Source: Thiothrix sp.
Lineage (GTDB): Bacteria; Pseudomonadota; Gammaproteobacteria; Thiotrichales; Thiotrichaceae
Direction: 5' to 3'
Length of the DNA stretch: 38,982 nucleotides
NCBI GenBank assembly: GCA_020442915.1
Contig: JAGRJD010000135.1
Span: forward strand, 1-38,982
Below the pieces are notes generated by a model. That model was not told where the DNA came from. It did not search any database and worked only from the letters and a program-made list of their open reading frames with translations. How positions within the stretch are numbered: the first letter of the stretch is position 1; the number at the start of each line of letters is the position of its first letter. Below are positions 15,784 through 25,010 of the stretch, one piece after another. A program made the translations under genes and the position numbers.

Positions 15784-16407
15784 TTAGTGGAAGTCAAGAA
15801 TCATGAAAACGGTGGCCGCCGTCAACACCGCCATGCACCGATTGAAGCCGCGTCGGTGCGTCGGGCTGGTCAGCAGGTGCTGGATGCCGGAACCGAACCC
15901 GGCCCACAGGGTGATTGAGGGCAGGCCGGCCAGAATGAAACACAGAATGAGTACGATACCGGAGGCCAGATACTGCTCACCCGTCAGGGTGAAGCTGCTG
16001 ACTGCACCCGTGGCCATCATCCAGGCTTTGGGATTGACAAACTGGAACAGCAGGGCCTGCCACCCGTTCAGCGGTTTACCCTGCGGTGCCGGTATGGCTG
16101 TGCTGTCAGCCAACGGTGAATGGACGGGAGCAGAGGCAATTTTCCAGGCCAGCCACAGCAGGTAGCCGATACCGATGGCCTTGAGGGCGGTCTGGGCCGG
16201 TGGAAACTGGAGAAACAGGCTGCCAAGCCCGGCCAAGGCAAGGGACAGCAGCAGAACCATGCCGCAGATGATGCCCAGCAGGTGCGGAATGGTGCGTCGG
16301 AAACCGAAACTGGCACCGGAGGCCAGCAGCATCAGGTTGTTGGGGCCGGGGGTGACTGAGGTGACAAAGGCGAAGCTGAGCATGGCCAGCAGCAACTGGG
16401 TATTCAT
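15784..16407 (-). CDS. LysE/RhtB family amino acid exporter
   Basis: A 207-residue membrane protein with about six hydrophobic helices. The N-terminal TPGPNNLMLLASGASFG signature is that of the LysE/RhtB superfamily, which exports amino acids and related metabolites. FVNPKAWMM is another conserved segment. I chose the ATG at 16407 because AAGGA lies upstream and the helix starts at once; longer frames to 16728 add a non-membrane tail. It is divergent from a MocR regulator, a common pairing in which the PLP-binding regulator controls an amino-acid or amine exporter. Confidence 0.88.
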   Translation of the reverse strand: MNTQLLLAMLSFAFVTSVTPGPNNLMLLASGASFGFRRTIPHLLGIICGMVLLLSLALAGLGSLFLQFPPAQTALKAIGIGYLLWLAWKIASAPVHSPLADSTAIPAPQGKPLNGWQALLFQFVNPKAWMMATGAVSSFTLTGEQYLASGIVLILCFILAGLPSITLWAGFGSGIQHLLTSPTHRRGFNRCMAVLTAATVFMILDFH

Positions 16408-16457
16408 GAAAAAATCCTTGTCGGGCTCTGAAACAAGGCATGCAGCATAAGGCTTGT

Positions 16458-16559
16458 GCTGTAAGCAGTACAGGTTCAGAATTTTCTTAATTGGGCAGTA
16501 CAGTTTGGATGGCTGAAAAAACTGTAGTGGTTTCGGGGTTGCATGCTGTACTGTATTGC
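16458..16559. promoter_or_regulatory. repeated CAGTACAG-type elements in the lysE/mocR intergenic region
   Basis: Three copies of one element occur between the divergent genes: GCAGTACAG at 16465-16473, GCAGTACAGT at 16495-16504, and the reverse copy CTGTACTGT at 16546-16554. Two direct copies plus one inverted copy is an arrangement reported for MocR-family operators. The copies are in place to control both genes. I infer the link; the sequence shows only the repeats. Confidence 0.6.
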
Positions 16560-16590
16560 TGGTGTGAACAGGTCCGGGAGCAGGGTATTC

Positions 16591-17997
16591 ATGTTGTATC
16601 GGGAAATCGCGACCCGTCTGACCCGGCAGATTGAGGCCGGGCTGTACCTGCCGGGAGAGCGCCTGCCGGGTGTGCGTCGTCTGAGCCGGCAGTTCGGGGT
16701 CAGTGTTTCCACCATTATGCAGGCTCAACGCCTGCTGGAAAATCAGACCCTGATTGAGGCCCGGCCCCGTTCCGGCTATTACATCTGCCGGCGCAGCTGG
16801 GACAAGCCGGAACTACCCGCACCGTCCACACCGGAACAGCAACCCATGCCGGTCACCGGGCAGGCCTTGACCCTGCATCTGGCCCGGATTGTGAATCAGG
16901 CCGATTTTGTCCAGCTGGGAGCCGCAGTACCGCATACCGATTTTCTGCCGTTGCGTGCCCTGCAACGCAGCCTGGGCAAGGTGGTACGCCATTATGATCA
17001 TCAGGCTGCCAATTACGCCTTTCCACCCGGCCTGCCGCAGTTGCAGCAGCAACTGGCCCGGCGTCTGCTGCTGGGCGGGAGTCGGGTGCAGGCCGAGGAG
17101 ATACTGATCACCAATGGCGGGCATGAGTCCCTGATGCTGGCACTGCGCACGGTGGCAAAGGCCGGGGATGTGATTGCCATCGAATCCCCCACTTTTTACG
17201 GCCTGCTACAGGTGATCGAGTCGCTGGGAATGAGGGCACTGGAAATTCCGACCGACCCGCAGCGGGGGATCAGCCTGTCCGCACTGGCACTGGCACTGGA
17301 GCAGTGGCCGGTGAAAGCCTGCGTGCTGATCCCCAATTTCCACAACCCCCTTGGGTGCCTGCTGGATGATGCCGACAAGCACGGGCTGGTGCAGCTGGCG
17401 CGCAGACACGGCTTCACCCTGATTGAGGATGACATCTACGGCGAGCTGGGCTTCAGTGGTGAGCGCCCGCGCACCCTGCACAGCTTCGACCAGGATGGTC
17501 AGGTGATTTATTGCAGTTCGGCCTCGAAAACCGTGGCTCAGGGTTTGCGGGTGGGGTGGATGGTTTTACCGCAACAGTATCGTGCGCAGGCGGAATATCA
17601 CAAGTATCTCACCAATCTGGGGGCCCCTACGCTGTCCCAGCTGGCACTGGCTGATTATCTGGCGCATGGTGGCCATGAGCGTTACCTGCGTCAGGTCCAG
17701 AGCCATTATTTTTCCCAGGTCGAGCGTTTTTCCCGTGCCGTCCGCAAACATTTTCCGGCCAGTACCCGCGTAAGCCAGCCTGCCGGCGGATTTGTCCTTT
17801 GGGTGGAGCTGGAGCCAATGATCGATACGCTGACATTGACCCACCGCATGCTGCAGCACCGGGTCAGCATTGCACCGGGACGGCTGTTTTCGGCCAATCA
17901 GAAATACCACAACTGCCTGCGCCTGAACTGCGCCCAACCCTGGTCGGAAATCATTGAGCATGCCCTGATACAGCTGGGCAGGGAGATTGCCACATGA
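16591..17997 (+). CDS. MocR/GntR-family regulator with aminotransferase-like domain
   Basis: A 468-residue fusion regulator. Residues 1-75 are a GntR winged helix (LPGERLPGVRRLSRQFGVS, RPRSGYYI). Residues about 110-468 are a fold-type I aminotransferase-like domain that binds PLP, with the lysine K313 in SSASKTVAQGLRVGWM and the FHNPLG and EDDIYGEL segments. MocR proteins sense an aldimine of PLP rather than catalyse. I chose the ATG at 16591 after GGGAGCAGGG; the frame extends to 16543 without benefit. It is divergent from the LysE exporter, its probable target, and overlaps the DUF1285 gene by 4 bp. Confidence 0.9.
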   Translation: MLYREIATRLTRQIEAGLYLPGERLPGVRRLSRQFGVSVSTIMQAQRLLENQTLIEARPRSGYYICRRSWDKPELPAPSTPEQQPMPVTGQALTLHLARIVNQADFVQLGAAVPHTDFLPLRALQRSLGKVVRHYDHQAANYAFPPGLPQLQQQLARRLLLGGSRVQAEEILITNGGHESLMLALRTVAKAGDVIAIESPTFYGLLQVIESLGMRALEIPTDPQRGISLSALALALEQWPVKACVLIPNFHNPLGCLLDDADKHGLVQLARRHGFTLIEDDIYGELGFSGERPRTLHSFDQDGQVIYCSSASKTVAQGLRVGWMVLPQQYRAQAEYHKYLTNLGAPTLSQLALADYLAHGGHERYLRQVQSHYFSQVERFSRAVRKHFPASTRVSQPAGGFVLWVELEPMIDTLTLTHRMLQHRVSIAPGRLFSANQKYHNCLRLNCAQPWSEIIEHALIQLGREIAT

Positions 17998-18566
17998 GCA
18001 CGGAAAAAATACCACCCTCGAGTCTGGAGGGGCTGGCTGACAGCCTGCAGGCCATCCCTGTGACCGGGCATGCGCCGCTGGAACGCTGGAAACCACAGTT
18101 GCAGGGGCAGGTGGATATTGTCATCCGGCGTGACGGCAGCTGGTGGCATGAAGGGCGTGTGATCGGGCGCGCCCCGCTGGTACGTCTGTTTGCCTCCGTG
18201 CTGTGGCAGGAGCAGGGTGTGTATTATCTGCGTACACCACACGAGCAGATGCAGATTGCTGTTGAGGATACGGCATTTTTCATTACCGGGCTGGAGGTGG
18301 TGAATCCCGGCACACCGCAGCAGCAACTGGTGTTCACCAGCAGTTATGGGGATGTGCTGGTGGCTGGGTCGGAGCACCCGCTCCGGGTTGATGCGCCGGA
18401 TGGCGAGCCGTTGCCCGGCATTATGGTACGTTATGGCATGCCGGGCCGGTTGTCACGCCGTGTGTTTTATGAGCTGGGCGAAATGGCGCAGCGCCGGGGG
18501 CCGGCTTGGGGGGTGTTCAGTCAGGGGGTCTGGTTTGTGCTGGCGGAGGCGGGTGAGCCGGCATGA
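17994..18566 (+). CDS. DUF1285 domain protein
   Basis: A 190-residue soluble protein without signal peptide. It carries the DUF1285 markers: DIVIRRDGSWWHEGRVIGR, LVRLFASVLWQE and YYLRTPHEQMQIAVED. The function of the family is unknown. Its ATG overlaps the stop of the MocR gene, so it is probably translated from the same message; whether that means a shared role is unclear. The C-terminal stretch after about residue 130 is less conserved. Confidence 0.82.
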   Translation: MSTEKIPPSSLEGLADSLQAIPVTGHAPLERWKPQLQGQVDIVIRRDGSWWHEGRVIGRAPLVRLFASVLWQEQGVYYLRTPHEQMQIAVEDTAFFITGLEVVNPGTPQQQLVFTSSYGDVLVAGSEHPLRVDAPDGEPLPGIMVRYGMPGRLSRRVFYELGEMAQRRGPAWGVFSQGVWFVLAEAGEPA

Positions 18567-18608
18567 AAAGGGGGAGAGTGGCCGGAAGGAATGACGGGTA
18601 CTGAAGGC

Positions 18609-19148
18609 TCAGACGGCAGTCAGCACCATGATATCGACCGGAATGCGGCGTCCGTCCGTCAGAATCAGTGTGCCGGCGATGGACTCCTGGCTGGTATCCA
18701 GTGTCAGGAAGCGGGCTACGATCTGGTTGTTTTCGTAACAAACCGGTTTCACCTCTTCACCATACTGCAGGGCAATGACCGTATCCGGATAGTCCTGTGC
18801 ATCCCCCAGCAGCACGGTATCCCGGTTTGACAGGGGGTGATCCGGGTCCACCAGTCGCGGGGAGCGATCAGCGATGCCCCGTACCACCCGTGGCTGGTCT
18901 GTGGCCTGTCGGGCACTGGCAGCGTCCGTGCCAATGCTGCCGGACTGCCCCTTGCCGGTGATCTGGTGCAGAAAACTTTCAATCAGGCGCAGGAAGTTCC
19001 GGTACAGGGATTTGTGTTTTTCGTGTGGCAGCTGGCGGGATTTTTCCCAGCGCTGAAAATCCTTGGCATCCCTGTTTTCCAGCGTGCGGGCCACACCGTT
19101 TACATCGCCTGTAGAACTGATACGCCCGTGTTCTATCGGTGTTAACAT
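18609..19148 (-). CDS. conserved-looking hypothetical protein
   Basis: A 179-residue hydrophilic protein that I do not recognise. The first half is rich in charged residues (ENRDAKDFQRWEKSRQL), and the second half alternates beta-strand-like segments (DTVIALQYGEEVKPVCY, GTLILTDGRRIPVDIMVL). There is no signal peptide or membrane helix. I chose the ATG at 19148 because AGGGAAAGA sits just upstream; the frame runs open to 19214 but has no ribosome site there. It converges on the DUF1285 gene and is probably cytoplasmic. Confidence 0.6.
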   Translation of the reverse strand: MLTPIEHGRISSTGDVNGVARTLENRDAKDFQRWEKSRQLPHEKHKSLYRNFLRLIESFLHQITGKGQSGSIGTDAASARQATDQPRVVRGIADRSPRLVDPDHPLSNRDTVLLGDAQDYPDTVIALQYGEEVKPVCYENNQIVARFLTLDTSQESIAGTLILTDGRRIPVDIMVLTAV

Positions 19149-19307
19149 CTGGTCTTTCCCTATACCCCAATGAAGATCCGGAAAATGTCTAAATTCCATG
19201 ATGTTGGAACGCATTGTGAAGATGGAGTGCGGGAGGGATGAATGTCGTATTATCCCCGATGAGGCTGCAGGGGGAAGGTGTTTTGGCCAGAGCGGCCCCG
19301 GAGGAAG

Positions 19308-19329
19308 CCCCGGACCGGTGGGTCCGGGG
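19308..19329. terminator. hairpin after the metalloprotease gene
   Basis: CCCCGGACC and GGTCCGGGG form a perfect 9-bp stem with a 4-base loop, 20 bp past the stop of the minus-strand metalloprotease gene. There is no T run on the minus-strand side. It is likely a transcript-end hairpin. Confidence 0.55.
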
Positions 19330-19349
19330 GGATGGCTGTCGGGTGCGGG

Positions 19350-21431
19350 TTACTGTTTTTTGCCGCCCCCTTTGCCACCGCTACCGCCGCCACTGCCGGA
19401 GAGGCTGACGCTGACGCTGGTGGTACTGGTGTGGCCGTGGCCGTCATCAATGGTATAGGTGAAGGTGTCACCCCCCCGTTTGCTGCCTGCGGTATAGGTG
19501 ATCACGGTGCCATCGGTTGTAGCGCTGCCTTTGCCGGGACGGGAGACTGCGGTAATGGTCAGGGGATCACCTTCCGGATCGCTGTCATTGTCCAGCACCG
19601 GAATGGTGACAGTACCACCCGTGGTCACTGTGGCGGCATCCGGATTCGCCAGTGGTGCCAGATTGATCACGGGTGCAGAGCCGGTCAGTGCGGAGGCAAC
19701 CATCGAAAAGGCGGTTTCATTACCGGCCCCGTCACGGGCTTTGACCTTGAAGCTGTAGCTGGTATCGGCATCCAGTCCGGTGGCTGTCCAGCCGGAGCTG
19801 CCGACCCAGCCACTGTCGGTGCAGCCGTTGCCGCCTGCGGTGCAGGCAAAATAATATGAAACCTGTGTTGACAGGTCATCCTGGGCGGTCAGGGCCGTCA
19901 TGCGGATGCTCTGGTGGTCAATGGCTTCGGGAACCAGTGCCCAGCCCATCGGGTCGGGGGTTGGCGGCGTATTATCCACCATGACCGGAATATTGCCGGA
20001 CAGGGTATAGCGCCCGAGGCTGCCGTAATCGGTGTAGTTGATGCTGCCGCTGCCGCTGACGCTCAGGTAATAGGTGCCGGGTACCAGTTCCAGGCTGATG
20101 CCGGCGACAGTATCGGCCTCCGGATTGCTGCTGGCCAGCGGACTGCCATACCTGTCATACAGGCCGAGGCTGAGGTCCAGATTGCCGCCTTTGGTGTGCA
20201 GGGGTTCCAGGGCCGGTGTGGCCTGGATGGTCACCAGACCGCCCGCGGTGCTGAAGCTGAAGGTGTCGATGTCATCCCGTGAGCCGATGATGCCCTTATT
20301 CTGCGGAGCAAGGTTGCCCGGATCGTCCTGCAGCGAGGTGGCGAGCAGGTTGCCGCTGGCGTCCAGCAACAATGGGGTGGCCTGGCTGGTCTGATTGCCA
20401 TGATCATCCGGGCGCAGGCTGATTTTGCCGGTGATGATGGCGATATCGTCCTGATACTGGTTGGCATCCGGGTATTCACCCTTGCTCCACTGGCTGACGT
20501 TACGGCTGTAGCCGGTGCCCATGATCGGCCCCCAGCTGATGTAGCCGCTGCCAAGACCGCCGTAGTAGCTGCTGGTGGAAGTACCGTCATGAGCCAGACC
20601 GAGGTTGTGGCCCATTTCATGGCTGGCCGCTTCGGAAACATAGTCGGCACGGCCACCACCGAGGTTATTGTAATACACCAGTGCCGGCGAGTAGGTGCTG
20701 GCATAGTCAGTGCGTCCCCAGACCCCGACATAGGCAACACCACCGGCTGTCGATGCCGGCATGGCCTGGCCCAGTTCGTCGGTATTCCGGGTGATCAGGA
20801 GACGTCCGGTCGTCGGGCCGAAGCGGCTGGGGGATTCTGTCGTCACATCGACGTTGAACGGTGCATAATCCTCGGCGATGCGGCGCCAGATTTCGGCAAT
20901 GGCGTCGGTTTCCGCGCTGCTGAAGCTGGCCGGATTGCCATCCAGGTCATAGGGCGTGGCATACAGGGTGTTGCCATTGCTGTTCCAGGCCGTATTGCTG
21001 ATCATGTGACCATCAAAATCCAGATAGATCACGTTTCCGGCACCGGGCTTGCTGTGCAGCCGGAAGGCATCCACCGGTGTGCTGACCGGTGACGGATCGA
21101 TTGTCCCGACCGTACTGCCTGCCGCTTCCGGCAGACCTTGATCCACGAAGAAAATCCCTCCGTTTTTGTCGGCACGCATGTGCGGGAGGTCATTGGTGCT
21201 GAAGTTGAAACTGTGCAGCCATTTCAGGGCATTGCTGCGGGCATTGGCCGGCAGGCTTTCCAGCTGCTTGCGTAGCAGGCCGGGTGGCAGTTCACTGAGC
21301 GTGAAGGGATGATCCGCACCGTAACTGCGTCCCTGGGAAGGGGTGGAGACAGCGGCCTGAGCCTGGGTGATACCCATCAGGCAGGCAATAGATACGACCA
21401 GCGCCAGTCTGTGCATGGGAATAATGTGCAT
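19350..21431 (-). CDS. secreted zinc metalloprotease with FnIII and Ig-like C-terminal domains
   Basis: A 693-residue exported protein with a signal peptide ending TQAQA (about residue 26). The peptidase core has HEMGHNLGLAHDG (H271, E272, H275, H281), the zinc site of a metzincin-like protease, plus a downstream GYSRNVSQWSKG segment. A pre-peptidase C-terminal-like domain follows (DDIDTFSFSTAGG ... YYLSVSG). A fibronectin type III-like domain (about 470-575) and a cadherin-like/VCBS-type domain (about 590-675, NPDAATVTTGG ... VLDNDSDPEGD) come next. The last 15 residues are Gly/Ser/Lys-rich. GAGG lies 7 bases before the ATG. Confidence 0.85.
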   Translation of the reverse strand: MHIIPMHRLALVVSIACLMGITQAQAAVSTPSQGRSYGADHPFTLSELPPGLLRKQLESLPANARSNALKWLHSFNFSTNDLPHMRADKNGGIFFVDQGLPEAAGSTVGTIDPSPVSTPVDAFRLHSKPGAGNVIYLDFDGHMISNTAWNSNGNTLYATPYDLDGNPASFSSAETDAIAEIWRRIAEDYAPFNVDVTTESPSRFGPTTGRLLITRNTDELGQAMPASTAGGVAYVGVWGRTDYASTYSPALVYYNNLGGGRADYVSEAASHEMGHNLGLAHDGTSTSSYYGGLGSGYISWGPIMGTGYSRNVSQWSKGEYPDANQYQDDIAIITGKISLRPDDHGNQTSQATPLLLDASGNLLATSLQDDPGNLAPQNKGIIGSRDDIDTFSFSTAGGLVTIQATPALEPLHTKGGNLDLSLGLYDRYGSPLASSNPEADTVAGISLELVPGTYYLSVSGSGSINYTDYGSLGRYTLSGNIPVMVDNTPPTPDPMGWALVPEAIDHQSIRMTALTAQDDLSTQVSYYFACTAGGNGCTDSGWVGSSGWTATGLDADTSYSFKVKARDGAGNETAFSMVASALTGSAPVINLAPLANPDAATVTTGGTVTIPVLDNDSDPEGDPLTITAVSRPGKGSATTDGTVITYTAGSKRGGDTFTYTIDDGHGHTSTTSVSVSLSGSGGGSGGKGGGKKQ

Positions 21432-21658
21432 GGGGGAACCTCGTGCCTGAATTTTGATTTTTTATTCATCATTAACCGGGGTCTGCAGTACGGAAAGCGT
21501 CCTGTCAGGGGACAGGTGGGGTGATACGCTTTGGCTGCTACGACACCTAGCCTATCTTATAATAAACTCCGCTTTTAGCATAATTAATTTTTATTGAAAA
21601 TGGGAAAGCCGGTCTGCCGGCAGCCGGCGGATTCATATCGGCTGTGCCGGGAGCATGC
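21432..21658. promoter_or_regulatory. AT-rich intergenic region upstream of the metalloprotease
   Basis: A 227-bp gap with no gene. A clearly AT-rich stretch at 21550-21600 stands out from the GC-rich surroundings and probably carries the minus-strand metalloprotease promoter. A small inverted repeat, CCTGTC and GACAGG (21501-21516), lies in the probable leader. I cannot name an exact -35/-10 pair with confidence. Confidence 0.4.
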
Positions 21659-22438
21659 TCAGTCCGGGCGCTTGCACAGTACGTGCTGGTAACGCGCCAG
21701 GCTGCGCCAGGGTTCCTGTTGCGAATAGCGCGCTTCCAGTGCCAGTACCTCCTGCAGGTCCAGTTGTTTGCGGAGCTGGGGATAAGTGTAGTCATAAAAG
21801 CAGCGGACACCGCTCCACAGCTCCAGCTGCAGTCCGGCCTGTGTCAGCCACTCCAGCACCTGTTGCGGCAGCAGGGGGGAGATGGGTGCCAGGCCGGTTG
21901 TGGTACCGGGTGGGGGGCTTTGGTGTTCCAGCACGGTTTTCAGCTGTCCGGCCTGCAGGTGACGCATGGTTCTGGCGTGCTGGTTGAAAAACATCAGCGA
22001 CAGTTTGCCACCGGCCTTCAGCAGGGACAGCAGGCCCTGCAGGGTGACAAGCGGTTCGGCCAGCCATTCCAGGACGGCATGACAGACGATCAGGTCATAG
22101 GTACCGGGTTTCTGGGCAACCCATTGCTGAATGGTATTTTTCCGGATGAAAACCCGGCCCTGCAGGTCATGTTGCCGGATACTGGCCACGGCGTGGTCCA
22201 GCATTTCCCCGGCGGGTTCCAGCAGGGTTACCCGGTGCCCGCAGCCTGCCAGCCAGACGGACATCTGCCCCATACCTGCCCCGGCATCAAGGACCTGCAG
22301 GGAGTCCGTCCGGCACACATGCGCTGCCAGGTCGCGCTGCAGGATGTGCAGGCGGATTCTGCCTTTCGGATTGTCATTGGCATAGATCTGTCGCCGGAAG
22401 CGTTCACTGATGCCATCAAAAATACGATCTTCTTTCAT
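21659..22438 (-). CDS. cmoM: tRNA 5-carboxymethoxyuridine methyltransferase CmoM-like
   Basis: A 259-residue class I SAM-dependent methyltransferase. Motif I is VLDAGAGMGQMSVWLA, and LLEPAGEML and YDLIVCHAVLEWL give motifs II and IV. The N-terminal RIFDGISERFRRQIYANDNPKGRIRL and the GIRCFYDY-like SGVRCFYDYTY near the C-terminus match CmoM, which methylates the cmo5U wobble base of tRNA. The minus-strand frame extends far beyond the ATG at 22438, but that part overlaps the opposite gene and is not family-like. It is divergent from the pseudokinase gene. Confidence 0.82.
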   Translation of the reverse strand: MKEDRIFDGISERFRRQIYANDNPKGRIRLHILQRDLAAHVCRTDSLQVLDAGAGMGQMSVWLAGCGHRVTLLEPAGEMLDHAVASIRQHDLQGRVFIRKNTIQQWVAQKPGTYDLIVCHAVLEWLAEPLVTLQGLLSLLKAGGKLSLMFFNQHARTMRHLQAGQLKTVLEHQSPPPGTTTGLAPISPLLPQQVLEWLTQAGLQLELWSGVRCFYDYTYPQLRKQLDLQEVLALEARYSQQEPWRSLARYQHVLCKRPD

Positions 22439-22510
22439 GTGCCGGAGATTTTTCAGAATAGTCGGATCAATACCTTGCCTACGAGCTATATATAAGGCAT
22501 GGAGAGTGTA

Positions 22511-24073
22511 ATGCCAAAGGACAGCGCCGTGTACCGGTTGCTTAATAACCGCTATGTACTGACCAAATGCCTGTTCAGTGGTCCCGTCGGACAGGTTTAT
22601 CTGGCACGGGCCGTACGTGCAGCGGACCGGGGCATCAGCGGTGAGGTTCTGGTGCATAGCATACCGTCGGGTATGCTGGAATACACGCGCCTTTCCAGCC
22701 GGTTTCATTTTCTGCGTCGCTGTTGTGACGCTATGGATGATGCTGAGCTGCTGCCGGTACTGGATTGTGGCTGGCTGGATGGTACCGCCTGTTTTGTGCT
22801 GCGGAAGCCGAGTGCCTGGTCCATCAGCCTGCTGGCCGGGCGGGATGCTGTCGGGTCGCGCCTGCACCAGCAGGCTCTGCTGATTGCGGAGCGTCTGCAT
22901 GAGCGCGGGCTGATTCCGGGAGCAGACCTGCATCCAAACTGGTTTCTGGTGACTTCCGAGGGAGAGTTGCGGGTGCCGGGAACCGTGCTGCTGCCGGAGC
23001 TGGCTGCATTTGCTGCGGATGCCCCGCAGGTGTCTGGACCACGTCCGCTGCGGCAGCGTAGGCATTGGGTGCCGCTTTTGATGCTGCTGGTCAGTCTGGG
23101 GAGTATGGCCATGGTTGCGGGTTGGGTATGGTACCGGTTTGGTGCCGGAATGGAGGCCATGCTGTTTGCCGGCAAGCCCCCGCCGACCGCTGCGGCAGCG
23201 GACACGCAGCCGTTGTCCGGGGACAGCCGGATTGCTGAAGTGTCGGAGGCCGGTGATACGGCGGGGCGTGTTGTGCCGGAAGTACCGCTGCTGGCCGGAC
23301 AGGCCGGTTCGGTATCGCTGCTGGATCGGGAGCACCCGGCTGACCAGGTTCTGCCGGCTGTTCCGGAAGCCCCCGCAGCACCTTCGGCTCCACACCTGGT
23401 ACCGCCGGTATCCGGGATCGGGAGTGAATCCGGAACCCTGTTGTTACAGCCGCCGGTTGTGCCGGTATCGGTTGAGGTGGCGGATGCGGGGCATGCCGTC
23501 ATGCCTGCAGAAGCAGTATTCCCCCCTGCTGCCAGCGCGGAGGATCGCTCTGCCGTACCGGCGGCAGTGGAGCGCAGCACAAAGGTGGTATCGCCGACCC
23601 CAGCCCCTGTCACTGCGTCGGTGGAGCAGCCGCCAAAGCCTGTCAAGGCTGACGCATCACCGGAACCGGTGCCCAAGCCCGCACCTGTGTCAAAGGTGGT
23701 TCCTGCGCCCGCCGAGGCTGTACAGCCTCCGGTGGATGTCAGCCGGCTGCGGGCTGCCGGAATGAACCGTGACCAGCTGATCCGCAAGGCCAATGAAGCG
23801 ATCCGTCAGGGGCGGCTGGGCGAGTATCCGGGGTGGGGTGCACTCTATTTCATTCGCCTGTTGCGACGCATTGACCCCTCCCACCTTCAGGTCCGCTATC
23901 TGGCCCGTGATGTGGCGACGCGCTACCATGACCGGGCCAGAAACCAGATTCGTGCCGGAGCCAGGAAGCAGGCTGCACGTTCCCTGTGGGTGGCGCATCA
24001 GGTGATTCAGGAGTTCAATCTGGTGCAGCTGAACCCGGCCCAGGCCCTGCTCAGGCGCAGGCTGGCTGAATAA
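22511..24073 (+). CDS. membrane-anchored pseudokinase-like protein with Pro/Ala linker
   Basis: A 520-residue protein I cannot name. Residues 14-165 look like a degenerate Ser/Thr kinase domain: YVLTKCLFSGPVGQVYLA resembles the glycine loop, and PGADLHPNWFLV resembles the catalytic HRDLKPxN loop but lacks the HR (D139 kept). No ATP-binding Lys or DFG is visible. A membrane helix spans about 186-208, then ~200 residues of Pro/Ala/Val-rich linker, and a C-terminal helical domain (about 415-520) with NRDQLIRKANEAIRQGRLGEY. I chose the ATG at 22511 after GGAGAG; the ATG at 22499 lacks a ribosome site. Predicted: inner membrane, one domain on each side. Confidence 0.65.
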   Translation: MPKDSAVYRLLNNRYVLTKCLFSGPVGQVYLARAVRAADRGISGEVLVHSIPSGMLEYTRLSSRFHFLRRCCDAMDDAELLPVLDCGWLDGTACFVLRKPSAWSISLLAGRDAVGSRLHQQALLIAERLHERGLIPGADLHPNWFLVTSEGELRVPGTVLLPELAAFAADAPQVSGPRPLRQRRHWVPLLMLLVSLGSMAMVAGWVWYRFGAGMEAMLFAGKPPPTAAAADTQPLSGDSRIAEVSEAGDTAGRVVPEVPLLAGQAGSVSLLDREHPADQVLPAVPEAPAAPSAPHLVPPVSGIGSESGTLLLQPPVVPVSVEVADAGHAVMPAEAVFPPAASAEDRSAVPAAVERSTKVVSPTPAPVTASVEQPPKPVKADASPEPVPKPAPVSKVVPAPAEAVQPPVDVSRLRAAGMNRDQLIRKANEAIRQGRLGEYPGWGALYFIRLLRRIDPSHLQVRYLARDVATRYHDRARNQIRAGARKQAARSLWVAHQVIQEFNLVQLNPAQALLRRRLAE

Positions 24074-24202
24074 GCCGTCTATTGGAGCCGCAATCATCAG
24101 ACAGACCCTGCTGCGCCCTGAGCCGGGAGGTTGAGCAGGCAGGCCGCTTTGTCTCATAATGCATGACTCAAGCCTTACTACCATCTTTCCAAGGAGTCAC
24201 CC

Positions 24203-24994
24203 ATGGGTTTTCTCGCCGGCAAACGCATTCTGGTCACCGGGATCGCCAGCAACCGCTCCATTGCCTATGGCATTGCACAGGCCATGCACCGGGAAGGGGC
24301 CGAACTGGCCCTGACTTATCAGAATGACAAGCTCAAGCCCAGGGTGGAGAAGTTTGCTGCAGCGTTCGGCTCCAGCATCGCCTTACCCTGTGATGTGGGT
24401 ACGGATACCGATATTGAAGCCACTTTCGCTGCCCTGCGAGAACACTGGGGTGGTCTGGACGGGGTTGTTCATGCTATTGCATTTGCGCCCAAAGAGCAGC
24501 TGGAGGGCAGCATTGTGGACAATACCACCCGTGAAGGCGCGCAGATTGCACATGAAATCAGCGCCTACAGCTTTCTGGCCATGGCGCGTTACGCCCGTCC
24601 GCTCATGGAAGGGCGCAACGGGGCTCTGCTGACCCTGAGCTATCTGGGGGCGGTGGCCGCGATTCCCAACTACAATGTCATGGGCATGGCCAAGGCCAGC
24701 CTGGAAGCCGGTGTGCGCTTCATGGCCGCAGACCTGGGGCCGTCCGGTATCCGTGTCAATGCCATTTCTGCCGGGCCGATCCGTACCCTGGCGGCATCTG
24801 GCATCACCGGGTTTCGCAAAATGCTGGATCACTTTGAGCAGCATGCCCCGCTGCGCCGTCATGTCACCATCGAGGAAGTCGGGAATACAGCTGCCTTCCT
24901 GTGCTCCGATCTGGCTTCCGGCATCACCGGGGAGGTGACCTATGTGGATGCCGGCTGGAACATTCTGGGCATGTCGGGGATGCCGACGGAATAG
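24203..24994 (+). CDS. fabI: enoyl-[acyl-carrier-protein] reductase FabI
   Basis: FabI, 263 aa, is the NADH-dependent enoyl-ACP reductase that finishes each round of fatty acid elongation in the cytoplasm. The nucleotide-binding start is [20 protein letters not shown], the catalytic pair is Y157-x6-K164, and the [15 protein letters not shown] loop is typical of FabI. Length is normal. AAGGAGT lies upstream of the ATG. It converges with the epimerase gene with only 16 bp between stops. Confidence 0.96.
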   Translation: MGFLAGKRILVTGIASNRSIAYGIAQAMHREGAELALTYQNDKLKPRVEKFAAAFGSSIALPCDVGTDTDIEATFAALREHWGGLDGVVHAIAFAPKEQLEGSIVDNTTREGAQIAHEISAYSFLAMARYARPLMEGRNGALLTLSYLGAVAAIPNYNVMGMAKASLEAGVRFMAADLGPSGIRVNAISAGPIRTLAASGITGFRKMLDHFEQHAPLRRHVTIEEVGNTAAFLCSDLASGITGEVTYVDAGWNILGMSGMPTE

Positions 24995-25010
24995 GGCGCG
25001 CCGCCGCCCG

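Noticed and set aside
22439..23395. Long upstream extension of the cmoM reading frame
   Set aside because: It overlaps the divergent pseudokinase-like gene and lacks methyltransferase features; the ATG at 22438 begins the family-like region.
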